Of a DNA stretch of 64,000 nucleotides, positions 22,766 through 35,500 are shown piece by piece. The notes under the pieces were generated by a model. That model was not told where the DNA came from and made no database searches. It saw only the letters and a list, made by a program, of their open reading frames with translations. Made by a program: the position numbers and the translations under genes. Position 1 is the first letter of the stretch. The number at the start of each line of letters is the position of its first letter. This DNA is from Apostichopus japonicus (lineage: Eukaryota > Echinodermata > Holothuroidea > Aspidochirotida > Stichopodidae): the NCBI RefSeq assembly GCF_037975245.1, contig NC_092582.1:19308577-19372576 (forward strand), given 5' to 3'.

Positions 22766-24577
22766 CTTTTGGAATTTGTCATTAAAATTAAAACCTGCAG
22801 GGTTCTCGCCCGCTTTTTTGTCAAACCGGGTGGTCCCAAGTGCCGATGATCAATTCGGATGCTAAAGGTATCCGCGCGATCGCGTAGCGTAGCGATCGCA
22901 CTCTCGGCGTGTGGTCAAGGGGCAAAGTTCGTTGTGTGGGTCCAAGGGGCTAAGCCCCCGGAAGCTCCGCGATTTTCGTCTTTACTTAGTTGGCAAACTG
23001 CTTGAAATTGACTTTTTCGAGCTATGATTTATAAATGCTCAAATATTTTTCAATAACTTAGAGTTATACATGACTGCCGAATAATAAAGACAAAATAAAC
23101 TGGTCTTGGTGATTCTTCCAGCAGCCAAGCCACTTGAAATTCGCGCTACTTTACAAAGCTATGATTTCTTAAATTTTCATATGTATGGCAATAACCTGGA
23201 CATTGTTGTTAGTTATACTCTACAGTATAAAGAAAAATAGTCAGCTGACCATTGACTAGAGTCAACATTACATAAACTGCTACAGAAACTGAATGACTAT
23301 TTATATTTCTGTGTGTTTGACGGTGATTCAGTTGTAACTTTATTTTTTTTCCTGCCCTTTTACTGTTTAGGTTATGTACGATGTTTAAATACAAACATTC
23401 TGGCATCTCTCAGTACCCAGAAAACACAAACTTCGTTCGCAACCTTTTGCTGTGTAAAAGCAGGGATCGTTTGTGTCGCGATATCACTATACTGAAGCGC
23501 TTACGTGATACCTGGGATGTGTTATTTGCCTTGGTTGCAGTTGGGAATAGGAAGAGTGAACTGAAAAGTGTGAATATTTAGTCGATGGTTTTAATTACAT
23601 TAAAAATGTCAAAATGTTTCAGTAGTACTTGCTAACGTCGATTATTTATAACAGCTATAAAACCAGGCACCCAACTTTCAAACAGCTAGGGCGCACAACT
23701 TTCGAACCGATCGGCGAGAGCCAAAATCAAATTCAAACCTGGAGCCCCGCCCGGTTAAATCGGACTGGCGAGAACCCTGGCGTTTTTACCTGGTTAATAC
23801 GTATTCAAAATTCATGAAGGGCAACTTCAGAACATGGAACAAGGGTGATCATCACAACCTGGGATAAATAACCTTATCATGCATGGATACAAATGTACTA
23901 ATTGAATTAGTGCTCCTGCTTTTGTATTTTTGATGGTGAGTGTATCTTATCAGATCTGTATTCAGCAGTTGTTAGATCTGTGGTAGAGAAACATTATCAT
24001 TGGTTGAGTGCACTTTAAAGGGAACACGCATACACCCTTTGTTCATTATATGACGTTTGTAACTTATAAAATACAAGTTCATCCCTTCATATCCAATATA
24101 TGTCTTCTGAAACATCACGAGGGTACCTTTGTTGGAACATAAAAGGAGATTGAAGAATTTAGCCGACGATAGAAAACAAGATTTAGGTAACTGCATGCCT
24201 GTTGATTATGCCCTTTAAAGGAGTTGGTTAACGGTATAGTACGGATTAAACCGATAGTGACTGAAACAAAAAAACTTGAGGTTTCATCGGTTGTTGATTA
24301 CACAGACTTGTGTAGGTACGTTTTGTTGACCTGGATTCAGGTCTCTCTAAATGATACACCAATAGTTAAAAGTCGAAAGAGCTATTCTTTAAATTTTCAT
24401 TCCAGTGAAGTTAGAGCATGTGTTCACATCAATGAAAGATGACCAAACTTGATCATAGTGTCCTTGAGTAGTGGGTCATATGGGTGTTTAGTAAGTTTAT
24501 GCCAAAGGTTATACAGAGGTCATCTGGGTTAATTGTGTGAACACACTCAAAAATGCTTCTCCTATATGGGTGATCAC
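22766..24577. other. Left half of unit interior, no gene
   Basis: It contains a GC-rich patch at 22860-22985 with repeated gcgatcgc and a gggcttagccc-like hairpin, then AT-rich DNA. Several short open frames (23313-23495, 23381-23581, 24224-24442) lack any domain. A possible older hAT-like element is noted separately. Confidence 0.5.
22798..23779. mobile_element. Possible decayed hAT-like element
   Basis: The ends are cagggttctcgcc and its exact reverse complement ggcgagaaccctg. On both sides a further Pu-rich ccgggt/cgg-type match follows after about ten bases (aaaccgggtgg and ccgcccggtt). The CAGGG start is typical of hAT elements. The flanking octamers (aaaacctg and gcgttttt) do not match, so a target duplication is lacking. 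No transposase is seen. Confidence 0.35.
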
Positions 24578-25806
24578 CAGGGTTGTCACCAGACCATTTT
24601 TAGAGCCGGGTAATTTGGGACAGTGATCCGCGCCCTGGGGGAGGGGTATAAAGGGAGGGGGTGTCCCCCTCCCCTTTTGAAAAATTTTCTAAATCCTGAT
24701 GGTGCCTACATGCAAAATGGTGGCATTTAGAAAGGGTTTTGATCCTCAAAATTCTTCTGAGATACCTTTGTTTTTTCATGTGGATCACTGAATTTTCCTG
24801 GGATCTTTTTTGGTATTTTTTGTATTTAGAGCCCCTCATCACTCACCCCAGTGTTATTGTTCCAAATGCACATTGTTCTCATTTAGTATGCATGACCATT
24901 AAATCCCCCCCAAAAAGGAATTCACATTTTACCTGTACGGCAGTGTACGCGGGAAATCATTGGTACAACAGGCTGTCGTCTGATGATTTGCATGCTACAG
25001 TACTGTACAACATTCTTACAATGTGCGTGAAACACTTGTTCTTAGTTAAACTTGGCAAATCGCCAAGAAACGATTGGCAGTGGAACGTCTCTACATGCAT
25101 AGCTAAACAGCGAACAGTATCCAATGCACGGAGTCTTGTCTCGACATGTTTTTCGAACAGTACTCAGTGCAACGTTTCCTAGCCTAATGTGCCTAAAGTC
25201 CACACAAAACGCGAGGCCTAATGTTACTACTAAAAATGATATGTAACCCCGAAAGGATAAGGCACGAAGTTTCCTTCTTGCTTTTTATTACTTCTGGTAA
25301 CCAGAACATATCGGCGAATAAAATAAACATGTATAAAAAGGTTTTGCCCTTCAACATGAAACTATTCTCGTTTAAAACTTTCTTTCAGTCAAAGTTCGTA
25401 AACTTCGTACTCGTGCTCGTAGGCCTACTCTGGATGTTTACAATAAACAATTGCATATAACGTGTGTTGGTTACAAGCGATCGGTTTACGCTACCTCCAC
25501 GCTATGAATAGCGTTGTATCGATCGGTTCACTCCCATTGTGTCAGTGGTGAATAGCGAGCGAGGGCAATTTGCGTTCCTTTATTTGGAGTGCGGGGAAAG
25601 TAGCGTTCCTTTATTTGGAGCGGGGTTAATTACAGATAAGCTGCGTTTTGCACTGAATCGCGCTAATCTTTACCAAGTTACTTATTGGCGGTACTGTAGG
25701 CTAATTTGTGCCGGGCGGTAAGGCTGAAATTGACCTTGAGTACCGGGCGGAAATTTTGAGAGCTGGGTAGCACCGCCCGGCGCCGCCCGGCGTGGTGACA
25801 ACCCTG
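24578..25806. mobile_element. Non-autonomous hAT-type transposon with 8-bp TSD
   Basis: The TIRs are cagggttgtcaccag at the left and its near-exact reverse complement tggtgacaaccctg at the right. Perfect 8-bp duplications gtgatcac flank it (24570-24577 and 25807-25814). CAGGG termini with an 8-bp duplication are hAT hallmarks. Subterminal DNA is GC-rich, with ccgcccggcgccgcccgg near the right end. The longest frame, 24739-25182 (147 codons), shows no hAT dimerisation or zinc-finger motif, so transposition would need a transposase from elsewhere. Confidence 0.8.
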
Positions 25807-27566
25807 GTGATCACCATGCTGGGTCATAGTGTTCACTTAATATGGAGACATAATTATGGTGTGTTCAAAATATGGATGTCAAAGATCATCTACTTATCTT
25901 TTGCAGTAAGTTGTATGTAACTACCGAAGGTTCTTTTCGTGCAGTTTGCATTGGATTATGAAGAATGTTGGTCATAGTGTTACTTGAACAGTAGTGGTAA
26001 GAATTTGGGGTCAACGGTCATCCGGGGCCCAAATTTGCGATTTTGTGTACAACACTGTGATTTTCTTCAGCAACAAAAGTTTTTTTAAAAGAAATATGAC
26101 TAAATTTTTCAAAAAACTTTCATTTTTTTATATTTCAAGAAGGTAATCCATAATTAGTATACCCTGTAATTTGCTTAAAAAGTCATGGTCTTTTCTCTTC
26201 TCTTCTACTTAGATATTAATTTCATTACTTGTCGTTTGTTGCATGTCTATTGAAGAATTAGGTTCTTATCAGCTTACTGCTGAATGCCGGAAGATCTATG
26301 AAGATTCATGTGGAGTTTGTCTTCGTTTGTTTGTTGTTTGTTTGTTGTGTGTATGTGTAACTAAAAAAGTCAATGCAACTTAAAACTTCATGAAATGTAC
26401 GTATAACTTGAAAAGATATCAGCCCAGCTGCTTTTCACGTAGTTTTGGCCGTTATGCGTTTCATTGCAAAAACTGGTAAACAATCAAATCATCATCTTAA
26501 CATTGTGGAAAATATGAAAATATCTCAACTACTTATACAGTAAGTAAACCTTGATTGAAAGCCCTACTTGATATATACATTCCCCTTATTATACACAAGG
26601 AACATATTGTATATGTGCTGTCAATGTTAAATGCCAGATATCGAGTCAATGTATTAGGTTAATTTATGTATTTCGAATCATGAGCCGTTTATTCTTTTTT
26701 ATTCACTTTAACCAGTCATTTATAAAATAAGTTTTTTCGGCACAATTTGAACAAGGAGGTCAGATACGTTATATCATGTGACGGAATTGATGCTTTAACG
26801 CAAACGTATTTGAGAGAAATAACCAAAAACCATGGATTTGATCATCGTGTTTGCAACTCGGTGGTCCAACGTCTTAAAACAATTCACATGCTTATATGCA
26901 ATTAGGTTGATTGAAGACAATTTGAGAAAAATGCCATGATAACATTTATCGCTAACCAATTTATATGATATGTTTTGTCTAAACAAAATTTACAGTTGGA
27001 TCATTGTCATTAGACTACCCATCACATGTTATCTCAAATTGGTTCTATGGATCCCAGTTTAGAAAATCGGGCCTGAACTTTCACAATTTGCTTTTACTGT
27101 CGACATGATTTTGTTGTCTGTCAAATAAATCCATCTTTAGTTCACGGCGATTAATTCCTTTGGTATTTAAAAGGAATACAACATCGCTAAGCCTTCTATT
27201 CTCCATTGCGGTTGCATATCGATAAACTTCTACACACATACTGAATGAAGTTTGGAGACATACGAACTATATTTTGACTAACTCTTGTAATACGGTGAAA
27301 TGTGACTGTACACTGACACTAATATGTATTCCGAATTGGTCCGGATATACTGATCGGGGAAGTTTCTTGTTATTTTATTTCAACGATACTATATGAGTAG
27401 GGTCATTTTAAGTTTACTTATGTATCTTTGTATATAATAAACGGTATTCCGTAAAAAAATCATAGCTTTCCTAATAGCTTCATTTTAATTTACGGCTTTC
27501 TCAATCAATTTCTCTTCTTTCTATAATGTGAGACACATTCTCTCTACACTGAATATAAATCGGATA
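25807..27566. other. Right half of unit interior, no gene
   Basis: AT-rich DNA with no recognisable exon, RNA or mobile element between the hAT element and satellite array B. Confidence 0.5.
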
Positions 27567-30071
27567 GCATGCGTCGAGTTTTAGGTGTTAATAACAAGCT
27601 AAATGATACCATCCCCGAGGTTTGTTGGTAAGGGTTGGTAGAGGGTGACGTCAGCTACGTTTTTGCTCCCCAATGATACTGAGTTACAGATTTGATTTGT
27701 TAGCCAAAAATCGTGTTGAAAAACCGTATATAAACTGTAAATGCGACTCTGCGTCGAGTTTGGGTGTTAATAACGCCCTAAATGATACCGTCCCCCGAGG
27801 TTTGTTGGTATGGGGTGATAGAGGGTGACGTCAGCTACCATGGGGACCCCAATGATACTGAGTTACAGATTTGATTTGTTAGCCAAAAATCGTGTTGAAA
27901 AACCTCATTTAAACTGTAAATGCGACTTTGCGTCGAGTTTGGGTGTTAATAACACCTTAAATGATACCGTCCCCCGAGGTTTGTTGATATGGGGTGATAG
28001 CTGGTGACGTCAGCTACTTTGGGGACCCCAATGATACTGAGTTACAGATTTGATTTGTTAGCCAAAAATCGTGTTGAAAAACCGTATATACACTGTAAAT
28101 GAGACTTTTCGCCGAGTTTGGGTGTTAATAACACCCTAAATGATACCGTCCCCGAGGTTTGTTGGTATGGAGTGATAGAGGGTGACGTCAGCTACTTTGG
28201 GAACCGCAATGATACTGAGTTACAGATTTGATTTGTTAGCCAAAAATCGTGTTGAAAAACCTCATTTAAACTTTAAATGCAACTTTGCGTCGAGTTTGGG
28301 TGTTAATAACACCTTAAATGATACCGTCCCCCGAGGTTTGTCGGTATGGGGTGATAGAGGGTGACGTCAGCTACGTTTTTGCTCCCCAATGATACTGAGT
28401 TACAGATTTGATTTGTTAGCCAAAAATCGTGTTGAAAAACCGTGTATAAACTGTGAATGAGACTTTGTGTCGAGTTTGGGTGTTAATAACACCTTAAATG
28501 ATACCGTTCCCCGAGGTTTGTTGGTATGGGGTGATAGCTGGTGACGTCAGCTACGTTTTTGCTCCCCGATGATACTGAGTTACAGATTTGATTTGTTAGC
28601 CAAAAATCGTGTTGAAAAACCTCATTTAAACTGTAAATGCGACTTTGCGTCGAGTTTGGGTGTTAATAACACCTTAAATGATACCGTCCCCCGAAGTTTG
28701 TTGGTATGGGGTGATAGAGGGTGACGTCAGCTACTTTGGGGACCCCAATGATACTGAGTTACAGATTTGATTTGTTAGCCAAAAATCGTGTTGAAAAACC
28801 GTATATAAACTGTAGATGATATTTTTCGCAGAGTTTGGGTGTTAATACCACCCTAAATGATACCGTCCCCCGAGGTTTATTGGTATGGGGTGATAGAGGG
28901 TGACGTCAGCAACCATGGGGACCCCAATGATACTGAGTTACAGATTTGATTTGTTAGCCAAAAATCGTGTTGAAAAACCTCATTTAAACTGTAGATGATA
29001 CTTTTCGCCGAGTTTGGGTGTTAATAACACCCTAAATGATACCGTCCCCCGAGGTTTGTTGGTATGGGGTGATAGAGGGTGACGTCAGCTACCATAGGGA
29101 CCCCAATGATACTGAGTTACAGATTTGATTTGTTAGCCAAAAATCGTGTTGAAAAACCCCATTTAAACTGTAAATGCGACTTTTCGCCGAGTTTGGGTGT
29201 TAATAACACCCTAAATGATACCGTCCCCCGAGGTTTGTTTTTATGGGGTGATAGAGGGTGACGTCAGCTACTTTGGGGACCCCAATGATACTGAGTTACA
29301 GATTTGATTTGTTAGCCAAAAATCGTGTTGAAAAACCTCATTTAAACTGTAAATGCGACTTTGCGTCGAGTTTGGGTGTTAATAACACCTTAAATGATAC
29401 CGTCCCCCGAGGTTTGTTGGTATGTGATAGAGGATGACGTCAGCTACCATGGGGACCCCAATGATACTGAGTTACAGATTTGATTTGTTAGCCAAAAATC
29501 GTGTTGAAAAACCGTATTTAAACTGTAGATGATACTTTTCGCCGAGTTTGGGTGTTAATAACACCCTAAATGATACCGTCCCCCGAGGTTTGTTGGTATG
29601 GGGTGATAGAAGGTGACGTCAGCTACCATGCGGACCCCAATGATACTGAGTTACAGATTTGATTTGTTAGCCAAAAATCGTGTTGAAAAACCTCATTTAA
29701 ACTGTAAATGCGACTTTGCGTCGAGTTTGGGTGTTAATAACACCTTAAATGACACCGTCCCCCGAGGTTTGTTGGTATGGGGTGATAGCTGGTGACGTCA
29801 GCTACTTTGGGGACCCCAATGATACTGAGTTACAGATTTGATTTGTTAGCCAAAAATCGTGTTGAAAAACCGTATTTAAACTGTAGATGATACTTTTCGC
29901 CGAGTTTGGGTGTTAATAACATCATAAATGATACCGTCCCCGAGGTTTGTTGGTATGGGGTGATAGCTGGTGACGTCAGCTACTTTGGGGACCCCAATGA
30001 TACTGAGTTACAGATTTGATTTGTTAGCCAAAAATCGTGTTGAAAAACCGTATTTAAACTGTAGATGATAC
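27567..30071 (+). repeat. 179-bp satellite array B
   Basis: About 14 monomers of the same 179-bp satellite as array A, in the opposite orientation. Monomers alternate among three versions of the segment after tgacgtcagctac: tttggggaccccaatg, catggggaccccaatg or gtttttgctccccaatg. The array stops mid-monomer at gatgatac, where a gypsy LTR begins. Confidence 0.95.
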
Positions 30072-31042
30072 TGTAGCGGAAAGCTACGACTTTTCCTTAG
30101 TGAGATACGTTTCGCTCCCTCAGGGGTAACATCTGTTGCGCTCCGCGGAGGTAACGATAGATGTTTATCCGGAACAGGAACTGATTACGTAATTTTGCTA
30201 TATCGATGTATTCCCGTGACTGGCATAGGCAGGCACGGCGGTGGGTGTGTGAGGCGATCCCATTGGTCGCAACTCACCGTAGTTATATATACAAGTAGTC
30301 ACTGATTGGTCTAAACCTTTTTTTACAGTTTATGTACGGACGTGTGTAAACGGGGGTTATTTCCGGGGTATTTAATGCAGGGTTCTTTCGTAAATGAGTG
30401 AGTCAGAGGGTCGGAGAGTCGGTCGAGTGCAAGACAAGGAACTTTCCTTCCGGCGGCTCGTGGTAAAGCCTTTGATATTTGCTAAGTCCAAACAAATGTG
30501 TTTAAGCATTTTAGAGTGCCCGCATCTCTGCGCTGCCCGAGTCCAGCGGATTGCCCGACACCTGCGCTGCCCGAGTCCAGCGGATTGCCCGACCCCTGCG
30601 CTGCCCGAGTCCAGCGGATTGCCCGACCCCTGCGCTGCCCGAGTCCAGCGGATTGCCCGACCCCTGCGCTGCCCGAGTCCAGCGGATTGCCCGACACCTG
30701 CGCTGCCCGAGTCAAGCGGAATGCCCGAAGCCTGTGCTGCCCGACACCGGTGGATTGCAGACGTCTAGACTGCCCGACCCTTGCGCAGCCCAGTCTAACT
30801 TAGCCATGTTTATCATTGGGTTGTGCCCGACCCCAGTGCGTTATATTGGGCAAATGTAAATATTGTATTATACGCTGTAGATGTAGAACGAGATGAGAAA
30901 TTATACTTTTATTAATCTTACAACTCTGGTGTCTGCCTCCTGATTTAGAGTTAATCTGTACCCGTCCCCCATCTACCTCCCCTACTCTCCTCCAGTTGGT
31001 TTCGAGACAGGTTTTACACTACCAGACGTTGGCGGCGTTACA
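30072..31042 (+). repeat. 5' LTR (971 bp)
   Basis: Promoter-like elements include inverted CCAAT motifs (cattggtcgc near 30261 and gattggtct near 30303), ttatatata near 30282 and a second TATA-like tatttaa near 30368. A 34-bp tandem repeat (tgcgctgcccgagtcc core) runs from about 30530 to 30730, with five full copies and one variant. Confidence 0.93.
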
Positions 31043-31043
31043 T

Positions 31044-31061
31044 TGGTGGCAGCGATGGGAT
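31044..31061 (+). promoter_or_regulatory. Primer-binding site, probably tRNA-Leu
   Basis: TGGTGGCAGCGATGGGAT begins one base after the LTR. Its complement ends ...CCACCA-like and fits the 3' end of an animal tRNA-Leu (AAG type) with one mismatch, from memory of that tRNA. It would prime minus-strand DNA synthesis. Confidence 0.65.
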
Positions 31062-31096
31062 TCTAGTGCCTATCTGGTAGTCTGGACCGAGTCGAG

Positions 31097-32554
31097 ATGT
31101 CTGGGACTAACCCTTTTGAACAGTCTGTGGTGAACGAGCCGGCTACGTGGTCACTTCCGGACGAGAACATCCCTGATGTGGATGAATTCGATCCTCTGAA
31201 CGTGCCAGTTAGACCGAGATCATGTGGAGGGCCGATACAAACGACGAAATATCAAGACGAGCCTGGCTGGGGAGATAAAGGGGACGGCGACAGGTTGGCT
31301 GACTTTCTTGTGGGTCCAGAGGCTCTGAGGGACGAAAATCGTCGCCCGACGGTAGGCAGATCGTATGAATTGGCCGACGAACGTGGTGAAGCTTGGGGAG
31401 ACGAAGACCGCCGTCCGTTGATGAACCAGGGATACAAGAGGACAGCTAGAGAGGATGCCCTGGAGGCGAGTAGATGGCAACCACGGGGTGGCCCAAGGGA
31501 ACAAATGGTAATGCAGCAGCCGACAGAGGCATATGAAAGCGCTCCGGCCTACGACCGGGGGCGTTTTAGAACAAACGAATTGCGACCAGGTATGAGACCA
31601 GGGTATCCATGGCGGGAGGAAGGGAATAATCGAAGGTTGTCTATGAGCAATGACGAAAAAATCAGTCGGCAAAGAATGTGGCACCCGCAGTATGAGCCCC
31701 AGGCCCCCAATTTGAGTGTTTCCAGGGTAACAGCGCCCTCATTTAATGGCTCAACACCCTGGGAGGATTACATAGTTCAGTTTGAGCTAATATCAGAACT
31801 AAACGGTTGGGATGAGAGAACAAGGGCGTTACAACTAGCGGCAAGCCTGAGGGGCCCAGCACAGGCTGTCCTTGCTGATCTTGATGCATCGAAGAGAAGA
31901 AGATTTGAATCTCTCACGGATGCGCTCGAACAAAGATTCGGGAGAGCTAACCAGACAGAACTATTCAGAACGCTCTTACGTAACAGGACCCGACAACAAG
32001 GGGAGAGTATTCCAGAACTGGCCCATGATATACAGCGACTTCTCTCCCGTGCTTACCCTAATGCCTCTATTGAGATGAAGGAGACCCTATCAAAAGAGTT
32101 CTTTATAGATGCCATAAGCGACCGTGACATCAGATGGAAGATATATCAGTCAAGACCCAAGACCCTGGAGGAAGCAGTGAGCATTGCAGCCGAGCTGGAG
32201 GCTTTCACCCTCTCCGAACAGAGGAAGGACACCCAGAAGAGGGCTGTAGTAAGAGTTGTATCAGAGAAGACAGAAGGTCAGGAAAACAAGTGTGGTGCGA
32301 TAGATGATATTAGTAAAACACTAGCGACAGCAATGACCGAAGGATTCTCCGAACTTACTAAACGGCTACAGAAACTGCTCTTAGTGAACAACACAAATGT
32401 GTCAAAGGAAGGCCAAGAAAGGCGGAAAACTATGAAATGCTGGAACTGTGGAGAGATGGGCCATATTCGGAGGAACTGTCCTTCCCCCCTGAAATATGTT
32501 ATCCCTGCAGAGGAGACAAAGAAACAGGAAAACGAGGAGAAGTCGGTCTTGTAG
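31097..32554 (+). CDS. gag: Gypsy Gag polyprotein
   Basis: 485 codons from ATG at 31097, 54 bp after the LTR. The N-terminal 200 residues are acidic and Arg/Gly-rich without a clear fold. Residues about 215-375 match the retrotransposon Gag capsid family (FNGSTPWEDYIVQFE, LRGPAQAVLADL, LEQRFGRANQTELFR, KETLSKEFFIDAI). A CCHC zinc knuckle, CWNCGEMGHIRRNC, begins at residue 448 and would bind genomic RNA. Gag forms the cytoplasmic virus-like particle. The frame ends TAG at 32552, 118 nt into the pol frame, so Pol would be made by a -1 shift. I could not pick out a classical slippery heptamer. Confidence 0.92.
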   Translation: MSGTNPFEQSVVNEPATWSLPDENIPDVDEFDPLNVPVRPRSCGGPIQTTKYQDEPGWGDKGDGDRLADFLVGPEALRDENRRPTVGRSYELADERGEAWGDEDRRPLMNQGYKRTAREDALEASRWQPRGGPREQMVMQQPTEAYESAPAYDRGRFRTNELRPGMRPGYPWREEGNNRRLSMSNDEKISRQRMWHPQYEPQAPNLSVSRVTAPSFNGSTPWEDYIVQFELISELNGWDERTRALQLAASLRGPAQAVLADLDASKRRRFESLTDALEQRFGRANQTELFRTLLRNRTRQQGESIPELAHDIQRLLSRAYPNASIEMKETLSKEFFIDAISDRDIRWKIYQSRPKTLEEAVSIAAELEAFTLSEQRKDTQKRAVVRVVSEKTEGQENKCGAIDDISKTLATAMTEGFSELTKRLQKLLLVNNTNVSKEGQERRKTMKCWNCGEMGHIRRNCPSPLKYVIPAEETKKQENEEKSVL

Positions 32555-35500
32555 GGCAAAGATCGACTAGTCCACATGGTAAGCCCGTCAATGTACCACT
32601 CTCATGGAAGAGGTTGCGGTCTGTAGGTGCGAGAGGTTTGTACGTACAGGGAGAGCTAGAGGGTGTCAAAGTGAGTTTACTTGTCGACACCGGAGCTGAC
32701 CTGACGGTAGTGCGAACGGGATTCTTTGAGCAATTGTCCGCCAAAAAGACTTTGGAGCTCAAGGATGTATCTCTCGACATGGCTGTTGCAGACGGTAGAC
32801 CCCTCGCGTTCTCGGGGTGTGGTAGACTTCAGTTGAAAGTAGGTAGCTTTGCAGTAGAGCATGAGATCTGGGTAGCAGACATCGATGTCGATGCACTTTT
32901 GGGTTACGATTTCCTTCAGAGGTATAACTGTACCATTGACGCTGGGAAAGGGGAGCTGACCATTAGAGGTATACAACATGACAACATCGAAAAGAATTTC
33001 GATGGTTGTAGGGTTGTGATAGCTAAAACGGTAGTGATCCCCCCGGAAAGCGAGAAAATGGTAGCAGCGAGAATTCCAGGAATGGCTGGAGTCGAAGTAC
33101 CTGCTGTAGTGGAGTGTAACGAAAGGTTTACCGAAAGACATGGTGTGATGGTTGCCAAGATACTCGTAGACCCCTCAAATGAGCTGGTACCGCTGAGACT
33201 GATGAACCCGTCGAACCGACCTATTACACTGTATGAGGGAACACTCGTAGGTGAATGCTACTCTGCAGAAGTAATAGAAAACAAGCCGTCTGTGGGCTGT
33301 AGAACCCTGCAAGGAAGAAATAGAGGTGATGGTGTACCGCCTACTGGGCCTACTCAGTTGACAGAACCTTTAGAGGAGCTTGCATTGGGAAGTTGCACTG
33401 AATTAACCGAGGCGCAAGCCGGTGAAGTCAGGAAATGCCTTGCAGCCAATGCCGATGTTTTTGCTAGATCAAAAGAGGACCTCGGACGAACAGACCTGGT
33501 GCAACATCAGATTAACACAGGGGCGGCAAGACCAATTCGCCAAGCGCCACGTAGACTCCCGATACACCGTAAGGGTGAGGCTCGGATAGAAGTGGAGAGA
33601 ATGCTTGACCATGACATTATCGAGCCTTCGATGAGTGCTTGGGCGTCACCGATAGTACTAGTGAAAAAGAAAGACGGCTCCACTAGGTTCTGTGTCGATT
33701 ACAGGAAGCTAAATGACGTAACCGAGAAGGACTCGTACCCCCTACCCCGAATTGACGACACCCTAGACACTCTTTCCGGGGCAAAGTGGTTTTCAACGCT
33801 CGATCTGGCGAGCGGGTACTGGCAGGTTGAGGTTCAAGAACGCGACCGTCCAAAAACTGCTTTCGTTACCGGAAGTGGTCTATTCCAGTTTAAGGTGCTT
33901 CCGTTTGGACTTTGTAACGCCCCGGCGACGTTCGAGAGACTTATGGAGAGGGTGTTAAAGGGTCTGCAGTGGCAAACGTGTTTGCTGTATCTTGATGACG
34001 TCATCGTATATGGAGACTCCTTCGAGAAAACTCTTAAACGACTTGCTGGCGTTTTTCAAAGGCTTCGTGAGGCGAAGCTAAAGCTCAACCCGAAAAAGTG
34101 TAATCTTTTCCGAAGGGAGGTCAACTACCTAGGACATGTCGTTTCAAGCGAAGGAATCGCCCCTGACCCTGAGAAAGTCCGGTGTGTACTAGAGTGGCCT
34201 ACTCCCTGTTCCACTACGGAAGTGCGTAGTTTCGTCGGGTTATGTTCATACTATCGCCGATTTGTAAAGGGATTCTCCCATATTTGCGCACCTTTGTTTC
34301 GCCTAACTGAAAAAGAAAGGGACTTTAGATGGAATGAAGACTGTGAACTTGCTTTCAGAAAGATGAAGCAGGAGCTCACGTCGGCGCCTATTTTAGTCTA
34401 TCCGGACGAGAAACGGGCATTCATCCTCGACAGTGATGCCAGTAACTTTGCCATAGGGTCTGTACTGTCCCAGGTGACTGAAGGGTCTACCCAAGAAAAG
34501 GTTGTAGCTTACTTCAGTAAAGCTCTGTCTAAGACGGAAAGGAACTATTGCGTTACACGTAAGGAGCTGCTGGCCATTGTTCTCTCGATCAAACACTTTC
34601 ATCACTACCTCTATGGAGCCAAGTTTGTGGTTCGAACTGATCATGGCGCTTTAAGATGGCTAGTAAACTTTCGTAATCCTGAGGGACAGCTAGCCCGATG
34701 GTTGGAGACTCTCTCAACATATGACTTTGACATAACACACCGACCAGGAAGAATACACGGTAACGCTGACGCCCTATCAAGACGCCCCTGCAATGAATGC
34801 CGACACTGTGAAAAATCCGAAGAAAAAGAAGATCAGGCAGACAAAGCAAATCTTGCGGAGCCGACCGTGAAACAGGTGTTTGTAATAAACAGACGAAATG
34901 AGTCAGAGCCTGCTGTTGGAATTGTGGAGAACCATCAAGATATTTCACAAAGTCAACCATATTCCTGGTTCCACAGATGGACACATGCTGAGTTGCGGAA
35001 AATGCAAATTGACGACAGCGACATTGGGCCTATACTACTCTGGAAAGAAGTGCAGGATTCAAGACCGAATTGGGAGCAAATAACTGCAGGCAGTCCGGCC
35101 TTAAAAAACTATTGGAGCCAATGGGATCGCTTACTTCTTAAAGGGGGTGTACTCTATCGTAAATTTGAGACGGACGCGGGAGATAGCGAACTGCATCAGC
35201 TGGTAGTCCCAAAAGAAATTCAAGAAGAAATCCTGGATAAGTCCCATAACCATAGGCTTTCAGGCCATTTTATGACGAAGAAGACTCTTAAACGTATCCG
35301 AGAACTGTATTACTGGAGTGGTTATAGGGGCCACGTGGAGAAATGGTGTAAGAGCTGTGACGCATGCGCTTCACGCAAGGGCCCTAGGAAAAAGGCCAAT
35401 GCATCCTTAAAGCAGTATGGCGCCGGACACGTACTACAACGTTGCGCCATGGATATCATGGGACCACTCCCAGTATCAAGTCGGGGTAATCGGTACGTCG

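Noticed and set aside
24739-25182. 147-codon frame as a hAT transposase
   Set aside because: No hAT motifs, and far too short for a transposase.
20120-29795. Recurring 60-codon frames starting MTSAT and ending GDSW/GDRG
   Set aside because: By-products of the satellite. The 179-bp period is not a multiple of three and most monomers break the frame.
30394-30859. Long plus- and minus-strand frames rich in CP, PALPESSGL and similar words
   Set aside because: They lie wholly in the LTR and come from its 34-bp tandem repeat. The same frames recur at 38116-38547 with a different unit number.
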